Shown here one piece after another: positions 37,761-47,850 of a DNA stretch of 64,000 nt. The DNA lies in contig NC_067129.1 in the NCBI RefSeq assembly GCF_021347895.1, positions 31,037,690 to 31,101,689 on the forward strand. Reading direction: 5' to 3'. Source of the stretch: Acanthochromis polyacanthus (lineage: Eukaryota > Chordata > Actinopteri > Pomacentridae). Both the position numbers and the translations under genes were made by a program. The first letter of the stretch is position 1. Every line of letters begins with the position of its first letter. The notes under the pieces were generated by a model. The model ran no database searches. It had not been told where the DNA came from and saw only the letters and a list, made by a program, of their open reading frames with translations.

Positions 37761-38123
37761 GACTACAGGAACCAGATCAACAACAACAACAACAGCAGCC
37801 ATGAGAGCCTGGTCTTCCAGATCCCCCAGGGACACAAACCGGGAACCTTCCCCACCTCCCTCATGCACAAACACGCCATCCTGTCGCCCATCATCGACAG
37901 CACCTCTGTCAACTGGAGGACCGGCAGCTTCCACGGTTATCGGGCGCGAAACAGCATCCGTCGCGGCACGTCGTCTCTGGCCTCGCCGTCTTCGTCGTGT
38001 GACGTCCCGAGTCCACTCGCTCTGCTGGACCACCGGATGAGCGTCTACGACAACGTACCCAACGACCGGCTGCTGTCTGAAAGCGAAGGAGGCAGCGGCG
38101 GAAGTGGCAGCGAGGAGTCAGAG
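37761..38123 (+). CDS. stard8: exon f: linker with tensin-binding-like motif
   Basis: It opens with DYRNQINNNNN, then LVFQIPQGHKPGTFP and SVNWRTGSFHG, both strongly conserved in the family. SVYDNV near its end corresponds to the SIYDNV motif that binds tensin SH2 domains in DLC1; the tyrosine is present. It ends in an acidic Ser/Gly stretch at GAG before GTGAGT. The fourfold-degenerate positions are mostly C or G. Confidence 0.95.
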
Positions 38124-38700
38124 GTGAGTCAAAAGACTGTTACTGCATTTATATTTACTGTTGTACTGCACCCTGTAAATGTGTAGTGTAATATGAGTCT
38201 GTTTTTACTTGAAGAGTCGTTACAGTAATGTCTAAAAATAAGACATGTACATATACTTCAGGATGTGGGGCATCTCTGGGAATATTTGGTTTGGATTTAA
38301 ATAAACAGTTTTTAAAGTTTGCCTTTTCACAAAAAAAAAAGCGTTTTCTTGGTTCCACTTCCCACCAGCAAGGGATACATCGAGCATTGGGGGAAATACG
38401 TTGGGGGAAATTGTGCCATCAATTATGTTGACGTAAAATTGAAAGTTTTATACCTCATCTAATGCTATATCAAAGACCAATTCAACGCTAAATGACCTCT
38501 TAGAAGTTGTATTTAAACATAAAATGTACAACTTTAAAGGCCAGTATCCTTCAATGAGCACCACAGATGACAAACTTTGGAACAAAATCATGTTTAAAAT
38601 GAACAAATTTTACTGTAATTTTTACAAAACTGGGGTATTGTTGAACATATAGCTGTAGATTTACGGGAATGTCATTATTTATCAACAAGACAACATGGTC

Positions 38701-38962
38701 ATCAATATCCCCCGCCATATGTGATGTCTATGAGTCTATATCCAAAATAGTGATCAAGGGCCATAACTCTGTTAAATATTATCGTACAGGTCTGATTTTT
38801 GAACTTGATCAAGGTGTCCATGGTGTGAAGCTACACACTAAATTTCGTAATCCTAGCTGTAATAGTTTCCGAGAAAAGCTGTCCCCTTCATCTCGGACGG
38901 ACAGACGGACGGACGGAGGCCAAACCTATATCCCCCTTTTCCACTTTGTGGAGGCGGGGGAT
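38701..38962. mobile_element. short inverted-repeat element with GGACGG run, intronic
   Basis: ATATCCCCCGCC at 38706 is mirrored by GGCGGGGGATA at about 38952. Between lie AGGGCCATAACTCTGTTAAA and a GGACGGACGGACGG run near 38905-38920. I recognise the phrase as a common fish dispersed repeat, but the class is uncertain. Confidence 0.55.
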
Positions 38963-41053
38963 AATAATCGCAGGTGCCACCATCCTAAGAGAAGTGCATC
39001 ATCCAAGCAGTTTAGAGCTAACAGTTTAGCCTCACATTGTAGCTCACTAATGCACTGACACGTGTGTGAAATAGTTTCAGATGTCTCAGTAATTGTTCAG
39101 ATGCAACACTTATAATACCACAAACATAAAAATTAACTTTGAACAACAAAAACCTGTTGTGTTGGTCCATGTGCTCCTTAGAATGGAAACATTTTCAAAA
39201 ATACAACCAGTTTTCTTTCATGGTTTTCTAGAAACAAAGGGTGGCTCAGTTAACCCACAGACTCGTCTCACCCCACTCTTCCCTGCTTATTTTTTTTCAC
39301 ATATTACTGTCGTTCTTTCAAGAGGTTACAAGGTTGGAAGAACCCAGAACCCATGATACGGTCAGTGTCTATACAGAATGTTATTGTAGTGTAATGTCTC
39401 CATGTTATGGTGACATGTAGCTGACAAGAGTAGTTTGAATTATAACTAATTCTATATGCTATTACACCTTACATTAAAATCACACAGATTCAGTGGATTA
39501 ACCATCATTTTATTTGACCCTTTAGTTGGGTGACAGTAGACTAAACTGGTCAACTGTAAACAAAAGCCAAACACTGCTGACACACTGATGTTGCTAAAAT
39601 GTTTGGTTGAATAGGACTTCCTGTGCTGTAATATTACTAATAATGAAGTACTGTAAAAATGAGGTCTTGGTACTTTTACTTAAGTAGAACATCTGGGTAC
39701 TTTCTCCAATATTTAGGCCTACATACTGCACTTTTTGTGTTTTTGAGTCACTTTACTGGAATTATATATTCATATGTGGATGGTGGGATTTGTTTCTAAA
39801 TGACACAATAATCCACAGAGTGATACACAGTGAATAAAAATGTCAAAATGTTCTGTTTTTAATGCAACAAGGCTTTAAATCCTTCACCAATAAAACACTG
39901 ATCCCTTCAGGCTACAAATCCAAAATAAAAAAACAGGCAACATAAGGAGAAGTCTCTCTGTCTTTTACTCTTTGGCACTCCTGCCGCTCCACAAAAAAAG
40001 TATAAAATCTGAAATGACAGTCTATAAAAACACGACTAATTCAATCGAGGATATTGATTCTGCTAAGCTAAGCTCCATATGGAGTTTCCCCCATAAAGCC
40101 AAAAATCATTTTGTGAGTGCTCTTATCAAATTCCATTTTAGGTCAAAACTGTGCAGTCATCTCTGACAAGTTGCATTAATCAGTCGGGATTCTTCCTGAA
40201 ACAGGAGAGGAGCCGTTTGGGATGAAGTTGGAAAGCACTTTGGCAGCTGAGGAAGTGAAGAGTAGATATAAAATATTACGGGAGTCATTAGGAAATAGCT
40301 TTTATTTCTGCTCCTTTCCTCCAGAGAGCGACATCTTCTCTCCAAATGTGATCGTTTGCAAATATCTGCAGAGTCAGACAAAGAGATTTATACACTATTG
40401 TAAAAGAAACTTGTCTTTGTTGGCGCCGAGACCAGAAGCTGTGGAAATTAAAACTGCTACTGGTAAGTGAGTAAATTAGACAAATAAAAAGGCCGTTTGC
40501 TTCTTTGTGAATAAAAATAAACTGGCACTGCTGTCACATTAGGCTTAATGAAGGCCAAGAAAGCGGTTTATAAAGTAAACAGTTACGTAAACAGGACAAT
40601 GAACTGGATAATGGAGAGTCTGAGTAGCGGAGAGTAGATAAAATCCTCCACCAGTGTTTTCTTCACCGCTGGATTAAAGCACGTCCGTTTTAAGTAATAA
40701 AAGTCAGGTTAAAGCTTTTTTTCAGCTCAGTTTTTTATGTCCTAATGCAGCAAATCCTAAAAAAATGGGGAAAATCAAAGTTGAATTTCAATACGTACAA
40801 CATTTTTAAGTGTCCACAAAAATGGTAGCTTTATGTACGTTACATATTTCAACTATTTCATACTTTTAAACCTGTTGATGGGTTTTTAGGGTTCAGAGGG
40901 TTAAGAACATCATTTCATTCTTGAATTTTCCTCGGGATTACTAAAGTTTCGATCCATCTGTCTGTCTGTCCATCCATCTAGCTTTGTCCTCTGGGATGCT
41001 AAGTCTTTTTTTTCATTGTGAATTAAACTGTGAATTGAAAGGACCTTGTAGAC
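38963..41053. other. intron, mostly unannotated
   Basis: 39640-39760 (TACTTTTACTTAAGTAGAA, TACTTTCTCC) resembles a common fish repeat. A lone GGGTTCAGAGGGTTAA terminus is at 40890. No alternative exon is recognised. Confidence 0.4.
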
Positions 41054-41144
41054 CAGCGGCCCCCAACCACTGGGCTGCACAAAATGAATAAAAAATCATT
41101 ATTTTTAATTTGAGTTCCTGCTAAGTTATATTTTGAAAAACAAA

Positions 41145-41226
41145 TACACCCCCTGTCAAAAGTTTTGAGACAGTTTCTAATTTATTTGAATGAGAAAATG
41201 TCTCAAAACTTTTGACAGGGGGTGTA
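41145..41226. mobile_element. minimal Tc1/mariner-type hairpin MITE, 82 bp
   Basis: Two perfect 28-bp arms (41145-41172, 41199-41226) begin TACACCCCCTGTCAAAAGTT and flank a 26-bp AT-rich loop. TA at each outer end fits Tc1/mariner insertion. Nothing but the terminal repeats is left. In the host transcript the segment would fold into a 28-bp perfect stem. Confidence 0.9.
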
Positions 41227-41392
41227 GATCGTGTTCCCGTCACTTCTGTTAAATGAAGCTAACCCTCGCTAAAATTAATACAAAACAAACGTCTCTGGAG
41301 AGTTTCTTTGAAAAATGGGAGGGACTGAGACAGAAGTAAGTACATATTTAACAATAAACAAGTAATTTTATTTATTTAGGACACTTTTTTTT

Positions 41393-41737
41393 TCCATCCA
41401 TCCATTATCTACACACCGCTTAATCCTTATTAGGTTTGCTGAGGGGGCTGGGGTCTATCCCAGCTGACTTAAGGTGAAGGTAGAAGACACCTGGACAGGT
41501 CACCAGTCTTATCGCAGGACAAACAATCACACTCACAAACAATTCAGAATAATCAATTAACCTGAGCATGTTTTTGGACTGTGGGAGGAAGCCAGAAAAC
41601 CTGGAGAAAACTCACGAATGCACAGGGAGAACATGCAAACTCCATGCAGAAAGATCCCAGGAAGGCTGGGATGTGAACCGGGGATCTTCTAGCTGCAAGG
41701 CGAAAGTGAAAGTGTTAACCACCAAGCCACTGTGCAG
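41393..41737 (-). mobile_element. SINE family A, near full length with tRNA-like head
   Basis: On the minus strand it starts near CTGCACAGTGGCTTGGTGGT with an A-box-like TGGCTTGGTGG and a B-box-like GGTTCACATCC. It runs through GGACTGT... (antisense CAAAAACATGCTC) and GACCTGTCCAGGTGTC, and ends GGATTAAGCGGTGTGTAGAT then AATGGATGGATGG. The tail resembles the 3' end of the LINE at 53375-53416. Confidence 0.8.
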
Positions 41738-41914
41738 AAAGAAAAAAACAACAACAAAAGACGTTATTATTTGTTATGAGAGCGATGACTGATCTGCAGA
41801 ACATTGTCTGCTTGAAACCGGTCCGTGGTGCAAAAAATATAGAAGACCGCTGCTGTACACAACACGATGGCTCATTAATGCTTATTTTTGCTGTATGTTT
41901 TTCCATCCCCTCAG

Positions 41915-42240
41915 GTGAGTCGACTGCTGGCAGGTGAGGACGTTTTCTCGGCTCTGGACAGCGTTTTGGAGAGAATCAGTGACCTCCAACAGCTGGTCTC
42001 CACCTGGTCTGAAAACCTATCCGAAGACGACTGTCAAAGAGGTTCCTCCTCCTCCTCTTCGTCTTCTTCGTCCTCTTCTTCCTCCCAGGACTCCCCTGCC
42101 CATGGCTCTTCAGCCGCCTCCCCCTGCCCCTCCTCCCCAAGCCACATCCACCTGGAGGTTCAGCATCCGGAGGAGAGCAGCGAGAAAACGCCTGTTAACG
42201 GAGAGGAGTCGAAGACCACATCACCACAGCCCCGGAGCAG
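41915..42240 (+). CDS. stard8: exon g: linker with serine homopolymer
   Basis: It encodes VSRLLAGEDVFSALDSVLER then ISDLQQLVSTWSENL, aligning with the family's DxFPxLDDILxHVxGLQ. A run of at least 14 Ser codons follows (about 42044-42090), then CPSSPSHIHLEV, a DLC1/STARD13 landmark. The acceptor is followed at once by GTGAGT; a second acceptor-like GGCAG at 41932 would drop six residues in frame. It ends AG before GTGAGT. Confidence 0.9.
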
Positions 42241-42666
42241 GTGAGTGTCCACAGAGCACATCACATTTCACAAGCTGTAGAACCTCAGAGTGTTTCACTA
42301 GTGTTGGTAGAGCCAGATCAGGGTCATTAAAAAGATAAAGTCTGGTTGAGGATATACAAACACATTACTGGATGCTTAAAGTAGCCTTGGACATATGTGA
42401 GTGGAAGTGGGCTGCAGACGCTGACAGTTATGGGGATTTACTCCTTCAGGCATCGAGCAAAGTAAGAGTAAAGTTAATGTGAGGCACTAAAGATAAAAGC
42501 AGCAACCTCATGCTGCATATTTGTTTTCAGATAGAGAGCAGTAAAAAGTTATGAAGCCTCCCCTGTAATGTAAAGTCAGCCACAGATGGACGCTGCTTCT
42601 TTCTCTGTTTCTGCTGCGTGTTCGTTGGACCACTTTAGTTTTAATATGAGCTATCACTCATAATAA

Positions 42667-43631
42667 TAGGAATGTCCCAGTTTGATCAAGGCATTTTTTT
42701 TCACTGATTAGTATTTGCAGAAAGCTAAGCCCAATCCTTTTTTTCATATCCGCTATCACATAGGTGTAAAATATAATTCATATCAGGATGTTAGGGATGC
42801 AAATTATCAATGGTTTCCCAAAATCAGTAATCGGCATGTTACTGATTAACAACAGAGTAATTGATAACTCAAATTGAGCTTAGAAACATGCTTCTACTCT
42901 AGCTGAGCTTGCCTTAAACATATGAGCTCTTCCCAGAGGTCACTAAGTATCACAGAAGTCTTTGTCATGGTGGTCTATTACTAGCTAAACCCTCACAGCG
43001 GTTTTCAGGCAAGCTAGGATCAATTAGAAACACGCTCCTATTTGATCCTAACATGTCTTAAACCATCTGGCTAAAGATCATTTAGCATCACAAGAGTCTT
43101 TGTCATGGGGGCCCATTACTAGCTAAATCCCCATAATGGTTTTAAGACAAGGATCAACTAAAAACACGGTCCTACTCAATACTAGTTTACCTTGTCAGAG
43201 GTCACTAAGCATCACATAAATCTTTGTCATGGAGGCCCCCTGCTAGCTAAACCCCCACAATGGTTTAAAGACAAGCAAGAATCAACAAGAGACACTGTCC
43301 TATTATATCCTCGGTTGTCCTAAGCACATGAGCTCTAACCAGAGGTCCTTAAGTGTCACATAAGTCTTTGTCATTGTGGCCTGATGCTAGCTAAACCCCC
43401 ACAATGCTTTATGTTGCCAACACCCAACTGCCTGTAGTTCAAGTGTTTGCCTCCTTGGGTCAATGCAGTTTTCAACACCAAAAAAAAATGATTTTAATGC
43501 CTTTAATTTGCTTGAAGTGTGGCTTATCTAGGAAATGGTTTTGGATTGGGACTTGGTATCAACAGATGTTAGACAATAACGGACCTGAATAGGATCCAGA
43601 GCAAAAGGAATACTTGATTGGGACACCCCTA
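42667..43631. mobile_element. 965-bp DNA element with internal tandem array, intronic
   Basis: The left end TAGGAATGTCCCAGTTTGAT and right end GATTGGGACACCCCTA are inverted (TAGGRRTGTCCC). Most of the interior is the tandem array described at 42890. It fills nearly the whole intron between exons g and h. No transposase is present. Confidence 0.6.
42890..43430. repeat. 124-142-bp tandem repeat, 4 units
   Basis: The core AGTCTTTGTCATGG...TTACTAGCTAAACCCCCACA recurs with TCTTTGTCAT near 42959, 43097, 43221 and 43363. Each unit also has an AGAGGTCACTAAGCATCACA part and a GATCAA-TAGAAACACG-type part. Single copies occur at 37330-37430 (antisense), 53438-53640 and 57899-58075. Confidence 0.85.
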
Positions 43632-43708
43632 CTAATTCATTTACTTTTTTCTCTTGGACATCATGGGTTCCTGTCGTGAAACTGAATTTCATAATGTGTG
43701 TCCAGCAG

Positions 43709-43882
43709 GGTGAGCCAGCAGCTGCACTGGTCCAGCGAGCAGAGCCTGCCCTCCCTGCCTTCCAGTCCAGGAGTGGAGAACCAGTCTGCCTCCCAGTTCC
43801 TCCTGCTCCAGAAACTCTCGCTGCTCAAACTCACCGCCCTGATGGACAAATACTCCCCGTCCAGCAAGCAGGGCTGGAACTG
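43709..43882 (+). CDS. stard8: exon h: pre-RhoGAP segment
   Basis: It encodes VSQQLHWSSEQSLPSLP, a weakened version of the family's LRWHSFQxSHRPSLNS, then SQFLLLQKLSLLKLTALMDK and YSPSSKQGWNW, closely matching the family's QxxLLQKxSLLxLTAxxEKY. It ends in the first two bases of Trp before GTAAGA. Confidence 0.95.
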
Positions 43883-46800
43883 GTAAGAAGGATGAAGATT
43901 GTGGTTGATTCTGTGCATGAAAATAAAAGTTCTGCAGGGGTTTGGTGGAAACAGCAGTATTCTTAGACTCCTGCACAGCTGTGTGGAGAAACTTCAAGGA
44001 ATCAGGAGGGTAAGGAAGGGCGGGCCGAGGGTAAATATTTCAGGCGGCCTATTTAGAAAAGATATTTATTATTCATGGCTCAGGTGCAACTTTGCCTCGG
44101 CTTGAAAAAAACCCAGCAGCAACACGCTTCAAGAGGAACGCTTCTAAATAACCACCACTGTGCTTCCACATTCATGGGAAATCAGAGGGAAGTTTGGTTC
44201 TGTCATCTTTTCCGCTCACTGGCTAACCGCCGAAGCACTGGGGCTTGTTTTTGACGACTTCCTCTCTCTTCAGTGGGTCAAACAATGTCACTATTTACGT
44301 CTTTCTCACTAAATCAGCGATGTCCCAGTGCTGGAAAACATCCTTTGTAGTGTCCTATAGGAGGTAAGCATGCGGCGTTGAAAGTACAACAAGCCCAGAG
44401 GGACATTTGGAGCAACAGGGAAAAGATTTAAGACTCAAACTGAAGCCTGTCTCCCTTAATGAGGACTTTGCGGAGCTCAAAGTGCAGCTCGCTTGAAAGG
44501 CAGGGCATTGTTGACATACATGAATTTAATGGGATCAGTGTTTTGCCTCCTACACCGTGTTCTCAGAGTAAGCCCTCGTGCAAAATCGAGACAAATTCAT
44601 TTTTTATAATAATAAAACATTCAGATATTCCGCTTGTTTACTTTGCCGAGCGTTTGTATTTTATAATGTGCTCTGAGTGAACACATGACCCGCTTGTTTT
44701 ATGCCGTGGTAGAAAACCAATTTGTTTTTTTGTTTTTTTGCCGAGGGTGTTATGCTCAATGAGATAAGGCTGAATGTGGGAACCGAGCACCGAGAGGGGA
44801 AAAAAAGAAAAAACCGTCCTGAAATTACTCCTCGTAGATACTCGTCTTTAATTTTCAGGATCAGACGAGGGTTTTGGATGGAGATGTGGGGAAAAATGTG
44901 TGGCAGCAGGTTGAAAATAGCTCCCTGTAGCTCAGGTGTGGCGTGTTTTTACATTTCAGACTGCTCCATACTGAGAGTTTGAACTTCATAGATGATGCAG
45001 ACGAGGGAGAAAATCATGTCAGCAGTGACCTCTAAGGCAGAAAAGAAAGAAAACATTAAATTAACACGAATAAGCACAAACTCTAAATACTTGCTCTGAC
45101 ACCAGTTATGTGAACATTGTGTTCCTTTAGCTCCAACTGGATTATGTGGAAGTAAAACAATGTGTCCTTTTTAAGGAAAACATCCATGAATGCCATATTA
45201 ATTTGTTTAGAGGTGGTAGTTTGGAGGTTTTGGAAAGACAGTAGTTGTGCAGAAAGACTTCAGCTGGACTGAGAGATCACCAACACATTGTCAAAGTTTG
45301 ATGCAAAGTCTTCATAAGACAGAACAAAACACTGATACAACCCTCAGTTATTTCCATTATGGCCGCAGCCTGCTTCCAGTTAGCTTAGCTGAACATTAAT
45401 GAGCAAGCGTTACAGGTGCTGGTAGGAGGGTTTTGTTTTGCCTCCCTGCCAGCAACAGCTGAAGTCAGAGGCGTTCTGTTTTCAGGTGTTCTGCTTAGTG
45501 AACACGATATCCTCAGGATCGTCTGGAGGGAATTTCCTCCAGTTTGTCAAAAAGTTCATTTGGAATCACTAATGTGATGAAAAGATGAAAAACAGAAGAG
45601 AGGACACAGCTTTGCTCTACACATTCTTTAGGAAAACTGTTTGATGATGTTAATTCCAGTGTCTCATATGATTCACTGTTTTCTTCTTCTTCTACCAGGT
45701 GAAAAGGTTATGCTAACAGGGTTGCATGCATAATAATAACTATTTAAAATATCTATCTAATATATTTAATTTTAACAGTTTTATTTGAGATTCAGTTTAG
45801 TCATCGGGGGGGGGGGGGGGGGGGATAAGAGAAAAAATGGCATTTTTCAAAAAAAATTCTCCTCGTTTTTTTTTTTTTTAGATTTGGTGTCAGGACAAAC
45901 AAATTTACACAACAACTGCATGTTTTAGTATTTTGTACATGGAATATTTGAAATTTGATGAGTGCAGAATAGTATCTTCTCATGAAACACACTTGCAGAA
46001 AGAATGCTACTCAAAATGGATGGTCTTTGAGGATAAAGAACCTAGGGAGCAAATAAATGACGTTACGGCAGCGATTTAAATCAAAAGACAGTAAGAGGTT
46101 GTCACATCAGCACTGTTAGGACAAATGCTCCAGCAAAAGAAGGAGTAAAAAAATCCCTCCAGGCTTCGACAAGTTTCTCGTCTCCTCATTTCAATGATTT
46201 AATCACAGCTGCCAAAGCGAGCACTTGATGATTAAAAATACAGCAATTAAGTGCTGATTGGGACGACTGATACTCCGCAGCACTTTCCTTAAAATAGCCA
46301 GTTTGTTTCCAAGAGCTATGAGATGTTGAAGTAAAGTCTGGGGGGAGGGAAACAGAACTGGAAAGTGTTCAGAGAGTTTGTGCTTCAGAGAAAGTATCAG
46401 AGGCGACACGAGACTTTTCTAACTCTTGGGATAATGAGCCGAGCGGGGGAGAGGTTTCGGTTCTGATTGTTGAAGTGCTTCTCAGCCCTCTTTCATTAAA
46501 CATGACTATTACAATGCCGCGGTGTTATTCAGAGTGCACTCAGCCTCGCAGTTCTACAGCATCAGAAGCTAAAAAGCGGCTTTGTCTGCAGTTTCCTCGG
46601 CGGTATTGACGGTGAAAAGGTTGCCGATATCAGTTCAGAACCATGAACAAACTTCAGCCGTCCCTCAGAAAGTCCTTTTCCTTTGATCGACGTCCACGGT
46701 TCCTCCGTGTTTTTCCCGCAGTGCTGATTTGAATGGCGCGAACATTTTAGCGATCACCAGGGACTTATGTAATCAGAAAATGTTTATTTGGCTCTCCCTT

Positions 46801-47012
46801 CAAAAGGAACACATGCAACGGCGGCCAAATGAAGCTTCTTTTTTTTAATACTTGACTGGTTGAGAGAACAAATTCCCTGAATGTCTGCAAAACAATTTTT
46901 GAGTGTACATTACTTTCCATAACTTCTCCCTCGGCTCCAGTCCTCGCCATTTGATTTCTTCCTGAGAACTAGAGGATGTGGGGATCTAACGGAGGCCTCT
47001 CTCTGCCCGCAG
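43883..47012. other. intron; poly-G tract, no element recognised
   Basis: 43990-45010 and 46170-46740 are unique-looking and moderately GC-rich. A G homopolymer of about 19 bases is at 45806-45824. No alternative exon is recognised. Confidence 0.4.
45806..45824 (+). repeat. poly-G homopolymer, about 19 bases
   Basis: An uninterrupted G run in the intron between exons h and i. The exact length may be affected by sequencing or assembly. Confidence 0.85.
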
Positions 47013-47172
47013 GACTGTTCCCAAACCACTGAGGAAGACCAAGGCCATGGAGGTGAAAGGCCGGCGGGTGTTTGGGGTTCCTCTGCTGCTCAGCGTCCAG
47101 CAGACTGGAGATCCGCTGCCTCCGAGCATCCTCAGAGCGCTGGTGTACCTGAGGACCGAGTGTTTGGACCAG
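47013..47172 (+). CDS. stard8: exon i: start of RhoGAP domain
   Basis: It completes the Trp codon, then encodes TVPKPLRKTKAMEVKGRRVF and GVPLLLSVQQTGDPLPPSIL, the RhoGAP entry (VFGVPLxxxVQRTGxPLPxSI in relatives), ending ECLDQ. The segment before VFGVPL is more diverged than in mammalian relatives. Confidence 0.97.
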
Positions 47173-47399
47173 GTAACCAAACCAAACCCCTCGACGAGCC
47201 TGCAGGGGCTTCAAAAACACAAAACCCTTCAAAGATCTTCTGGAATCACCTCGAGACAAAGTTATCTGGTGGTTTTTTTTGTGCTCAGAAAAGTTAGAAA
47301 GCTAGTTTTGTGTGATTTTTTTTATTTTTTGTGATGCCAATACAAAAAACAAACAGAAAATGATCATTACCTGCAGCATGTTTGTGCTTTTTAATGATA

Positions 47400-47850
47400 A
47401 TAACTGTAACTTTAGGGAACAATCTTACACAAAACAATCCAGGCTGATCAAAGGCGAAAACTTGAACTTTCAAAGTAAAAGTTTTGAAGCCGAAAATCGT
47501 CCTGAACAAGGCCTCGTTGCGTCAACACTGGATGTAGACTTTGATTAAGACTCGTCTGTTATCATAGTATAAACTTAATTCATCAAAATAACAACAGTGA
47601 AACCAGTAAAACTACTTGTAGGAATAATTTTGCACAAAAGAGTCCCGGCTGATCAAAGCCGAAAACTTGATTTTGAACTTTCAAAGCAAAAGTATTGAAG
47701 CAAAATGTTTCAAAGCCGAAAATCAGATATCATCCTAAACAAGGCCTTGTTGCATCGCACTGACTGTAGACTTTGATTATAACTGGTCTGTTTTCATAGT
47801 ATAAACTTAAGTAATCAAAATATCAACAGTAACACCAGCAATAACACTTG
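47400..47850. repeat. tandem duplication, period about 220 bp, intronic
   Basis: GGCTGATCAAAGGCGAAAAC, CTTTGATTAAGACTCGTCTG and ATCATAGTATAAACTTAA in 47400-47610 recur in the same order in 47630-47850 with modest divergence and a small insertion. Confidence 0.8.

Larger units (their letters stand above)
41054..41852. mobile_element. hAT-like element carrying two nested insertions
   Basis: The left end CAGCGGCCCCCAACCACTGG and right end CCGGTCCGTGGTGC...GACCGCTG match the termini (CAGCGGTCCCCAAC / CGGTCCGTGG) of a fish hAT-type element. The flanking 8-mers, TTGTAGAC (41046-41053) and CTGTACAC (41853-41860), agree at 6 of 8 positions, as an aged hAT target duplication would. Inside are the hairpin at 41145-41226 and a SINE at 41393-41737. 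Confidence 0.65.
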
